Shown here: positions 62,755 through 64,000 of the stretch, piece after piece
Layout of the letters: every line of letters starts with the position of its first letter
Numbering within the stretch: the first letter of the stretch is position 1
Source of the DNA: GCA-003244245 sp050699875
Lineage (GTDB): Bacteria > Actinomycetota > Actinomycetes > Mycobacteriales > Pseudonocardiaceae
DNA: 64,000 nt
Direction: 5' to 3'
NCBI GenBank assembly: GCA_050699875.1
Contig: JBOHFX010000034.1
Location: 3,815 to 67,814, forward strand
The notes under the pieces: generated by a model
What the model was told of the DNA's origin: nothing
Databases searched by the model: none
The model's input: the letters and a program-made list of their open reading frames with translations, nothing else
Made by a program: the position numbers and the translations under genes

Positions 62755-63423
62755 TCACGCTCTGGTGAAGAGCAGATCCCGCACCACGCGGCCTTCCTCC
62801 CGGGCGCGTTGCTCGAACTTGGTGACCGGTCGCCAGGCAGGCCGCGCCGCGAAGCCGTCACTTGGGGCGGTGTTGCGTAACGTCGGCTCGCCGGCGCAGG
62901 CCGCGAGCATCTCGTCGGCGTAGGGCTCCCAGTCGGTGGCCAGATGCAGCGTGCCGCCAGGGGCCAACCGGGACGCCACGAGAGCGACGAAGTCCGGGTT
63001 CACCAACCGGCGCTTGTGGTGCCGCCGCTTGGGCCACGGGTCGGGGAAGTAAATCCGTACGGCGCGCAGGCTGCCCGGTGCGATGTGGTCGGCAAGAACG
63101 GCGTGCGCGTCGCCGCGCAGCAGCCGCAGGTTGGTGATCTCGGCCTGCTCGATGCGCAGCAGGAGCTGCGCCAGGCCAGGCCGGTAGACCTCGACAGCGA
63201 GATGGTCGACGTCAGGTGCCTCGATGGCCATCGAAGCCGTCGACTCCCCCATCCCCGACCCGATTTCGAGCACAACCGGTGCCCCGCGGCCGAACCAGTG
63301 GGTGGTGTCCAGCGGCCCGTCGGGCAGATCCACGACGTCTGCGCCCCACCGTCGCCAGGTGCCTTCCCAGGCGCGTTGCTGCCCGATGGTCATCCGCCCC
63401 CGCTGCGGGTAGATCGTCTGCAC
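62755..63423 (-). CDS. trmB: tRNA (guanine-N7-)-methyltransferase TrmB
   Basis: A 222-residue enzyme that methylates G46 of tRNA variable loops. SAM motif I is PVVLEIGSGMGESTASMAIE; the TrmB signature is VRIYFPDPWPKRRHHKRRLV; the end is LHLATDWEPYADEMLAACAG with VTKFEQRAREEGRVVRDLLF. GTG 63423 gives the usual QTIYPQRGRM N-terminus; the 42 residues open upstream are antisense to the DUF6457 gene. Confidence 0.95.
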   Translation of the reverse strand: MQTIYPQRGRMTIGQQRAWEGTWRRWGADVVDLPDGPLDTTHWFGRGAPVVLEIGSGMGESTASMAIEAPDVDHLAVEVYRPGLAQLLLRIEQAEITNLRLLRGDAHAVLADHIAPGSLRAVRIYFPDPWPKRRHHKRRLVNPDFVALVASRLAPGGTLHLATDWEPYADEMLAACAGEPTLRNTAPSDGFAARPAWRPVTKFEQRAREEGRVVRDLLFTRA

Positions 63424-63468
63424 ACCCCCAGCCTGGCCTGACGGCGGTGGGAGCGCAGGATGGTCGGC

Positions 63469-63735
63469 GTGAACACGCTCAAGGAGTGGGTCGAGCTGGT
63501 GTGTCGGGAGCTGAACGTCGCCGATGTCGTCTCGCCGGCCGCCATGCAATCACGGGTGCTGGACATGTCTCGCGATGTCGCACACGGCGTCGCTCGACCG
63601 GCCGCGCCGCTCACCGCTTACCTGCTGGGCTTGGCTGCCGGTCGCACCAGCGACCCGGAGGCCACCGCCGCCGAACTTGCCGACCGGGTGTGCCTGCTCG
63701 CCCAGCGCTGGGCGGACGAGCAGCGCGGCTCCTAG
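63469..63735 (+). CDS. DUF6457 small protein
   Basis: An 88-residue helical protein, NTLKEWVELVCRELNVADVV through RPAAPLTAYLLGLAAGR and LADRVCLLAQRW, matching the DUF6457 type that in actinobacteria is often encoded beside or fused to molybdenum-cofactor guanylyltransferase (MobA). No mobA is in the remaining sequence. GTG 63469 gives the family N-terminus (MNTL-EW); ATG 63460 would add three residues. Confidence 0.8.
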   Translation: MNTLKEWVELVCRELNVADVVSPAAMQSRVLDMSRDVAHGVARPAAPLTAYLLGLAAGRTSDPEATAAELADRVCLLAQRWADEQRGS

Positions 63736-63771
63736 GGCCCGGGTCGGCCCCTCGACTGACGACCCGGGCCC
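63735..63771 (+). terminator. Strong terminator after DUF6457 gene
   Basis: Perfect 12-bp arms gggcccgggtcg (63735-63746) and cgacccgggccc (63760-63771), 13-nt loop, then ttccctc. It starts at the stop codon of the DUF6457 gene. The last ~230 bases of the window after it hold nothing recognisable. Confidence 0.8.
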
Positions 63772-64000
63772 TTCCCTCGGAGGCCCGACAACACACCTCC
63801 CGAGCAGTAGCCGGCTGGCGGCTCAGCAGGCGGCGTGCACCACGGGCGTCGGTCCCTTGGCTGGGCGTCCCGGCGCTGCGCCCAGGCGTTGCGACCGACA
63901 ATCCATACGGTGCCGCACCACACCGCCAGGTACATGGGGGTTCTCCCCTATCGGACCCCTGGTTCGACACCATGTCGCCCTGCTGGGCTGGCCGAAGTCT

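Overview
The window is high-GC, GTG-start-rich actinobacterial chromosome. Geosmin and 2-methylisoborneol genes, a cupin AraC fragment, a CtpI-like P-type ATPase relic, a subtilisin-inhibitor-like protein, DUF1023/EspC-like genes, an [Fe-S] APS reductase and a GlxA-type oxidase together suggest a spore-forming or soil actinomycete, most likely of the Pseudonocardiales. The species cannot be read from the sequence.

Layout. 0-3.3 kb: an AraC fragment, a small membrane protein, a GNAT acetyltransferase and a secreted GH31 glycosidase. 3.9-6.6 kb: dnaB, interrupted by a 427-residue LAGLIDADG intein. 6.7-10.1 kb: a decaying stretch with a frameshifted P-type ATPase relic, a subtilisin-inhibitor-like protein and a P-loop fragment. 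10-15 kb: a VapBC pair with an operator palindrome, a class V aminotransferase, a two-TM K+ channel and a DUF2786 protein.

15.0-30.7 kb is the centrepiece: one minus-strand gene train running LuxR/LAL regulator > encapsulin 2B > geosmin synthase > second encapsulin 2B > 2-methylisoborneol-type cyclase > GPP C-methyltransferase > polyprenyl synthase > ispH > dxs > ispG. It encodes part of the C5 supply (dxs, ispG, ispH), chain elongation, a C11 methylation step, both odour-terpene cyclases and two distinct HK97-fold shell proteins carrying cyclic-nucleotide-binding-like domains. Both cyclases carry the same GPTGLGT motif outside their catalytic domains (three copies in total), a candidate shell-targeting tag. 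Two near-identical inverted repeats sit between the regulator and the first shell gene, one of them at about -43 from a plausible promoter.

31-47.6 kb: an unusual-lineage hisS, a pentapeptide-repeat protein, threonine aldolase, an EspC-like/DUF1023/lipoprotein trio, two gene fragments, a MerR-fadA-fadB fatty-acid operon with a perfect 15-bp dyad operator, a GlxA-like copper radical oxidase, an AI-2E-type permease, a Mug-type glycosylase and a VOC protein.

47.7-56.2 kb: a tightly overlapping assimilatory sulfate-reduction operon (sulfite reductase, small CxxC protein, cysH, cysD, cysN, an SsuABC-like transporter, CbiX chelatase). It is headed by a 28-codon ORF matching the actinobacterial cysteine leader-peptide pattern. 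56.3-64 kb: a two-component system, a broken DUF1707 gene, two hairpins, a second DnaN-like clamp, a BRCT-like small protein, an amidohydrolase, a NYN-domain protein, trmB and a DUF6457 protein followed by a strong terminator. I found no rRNA, tRNA, CRISPR array or insertion sequence.
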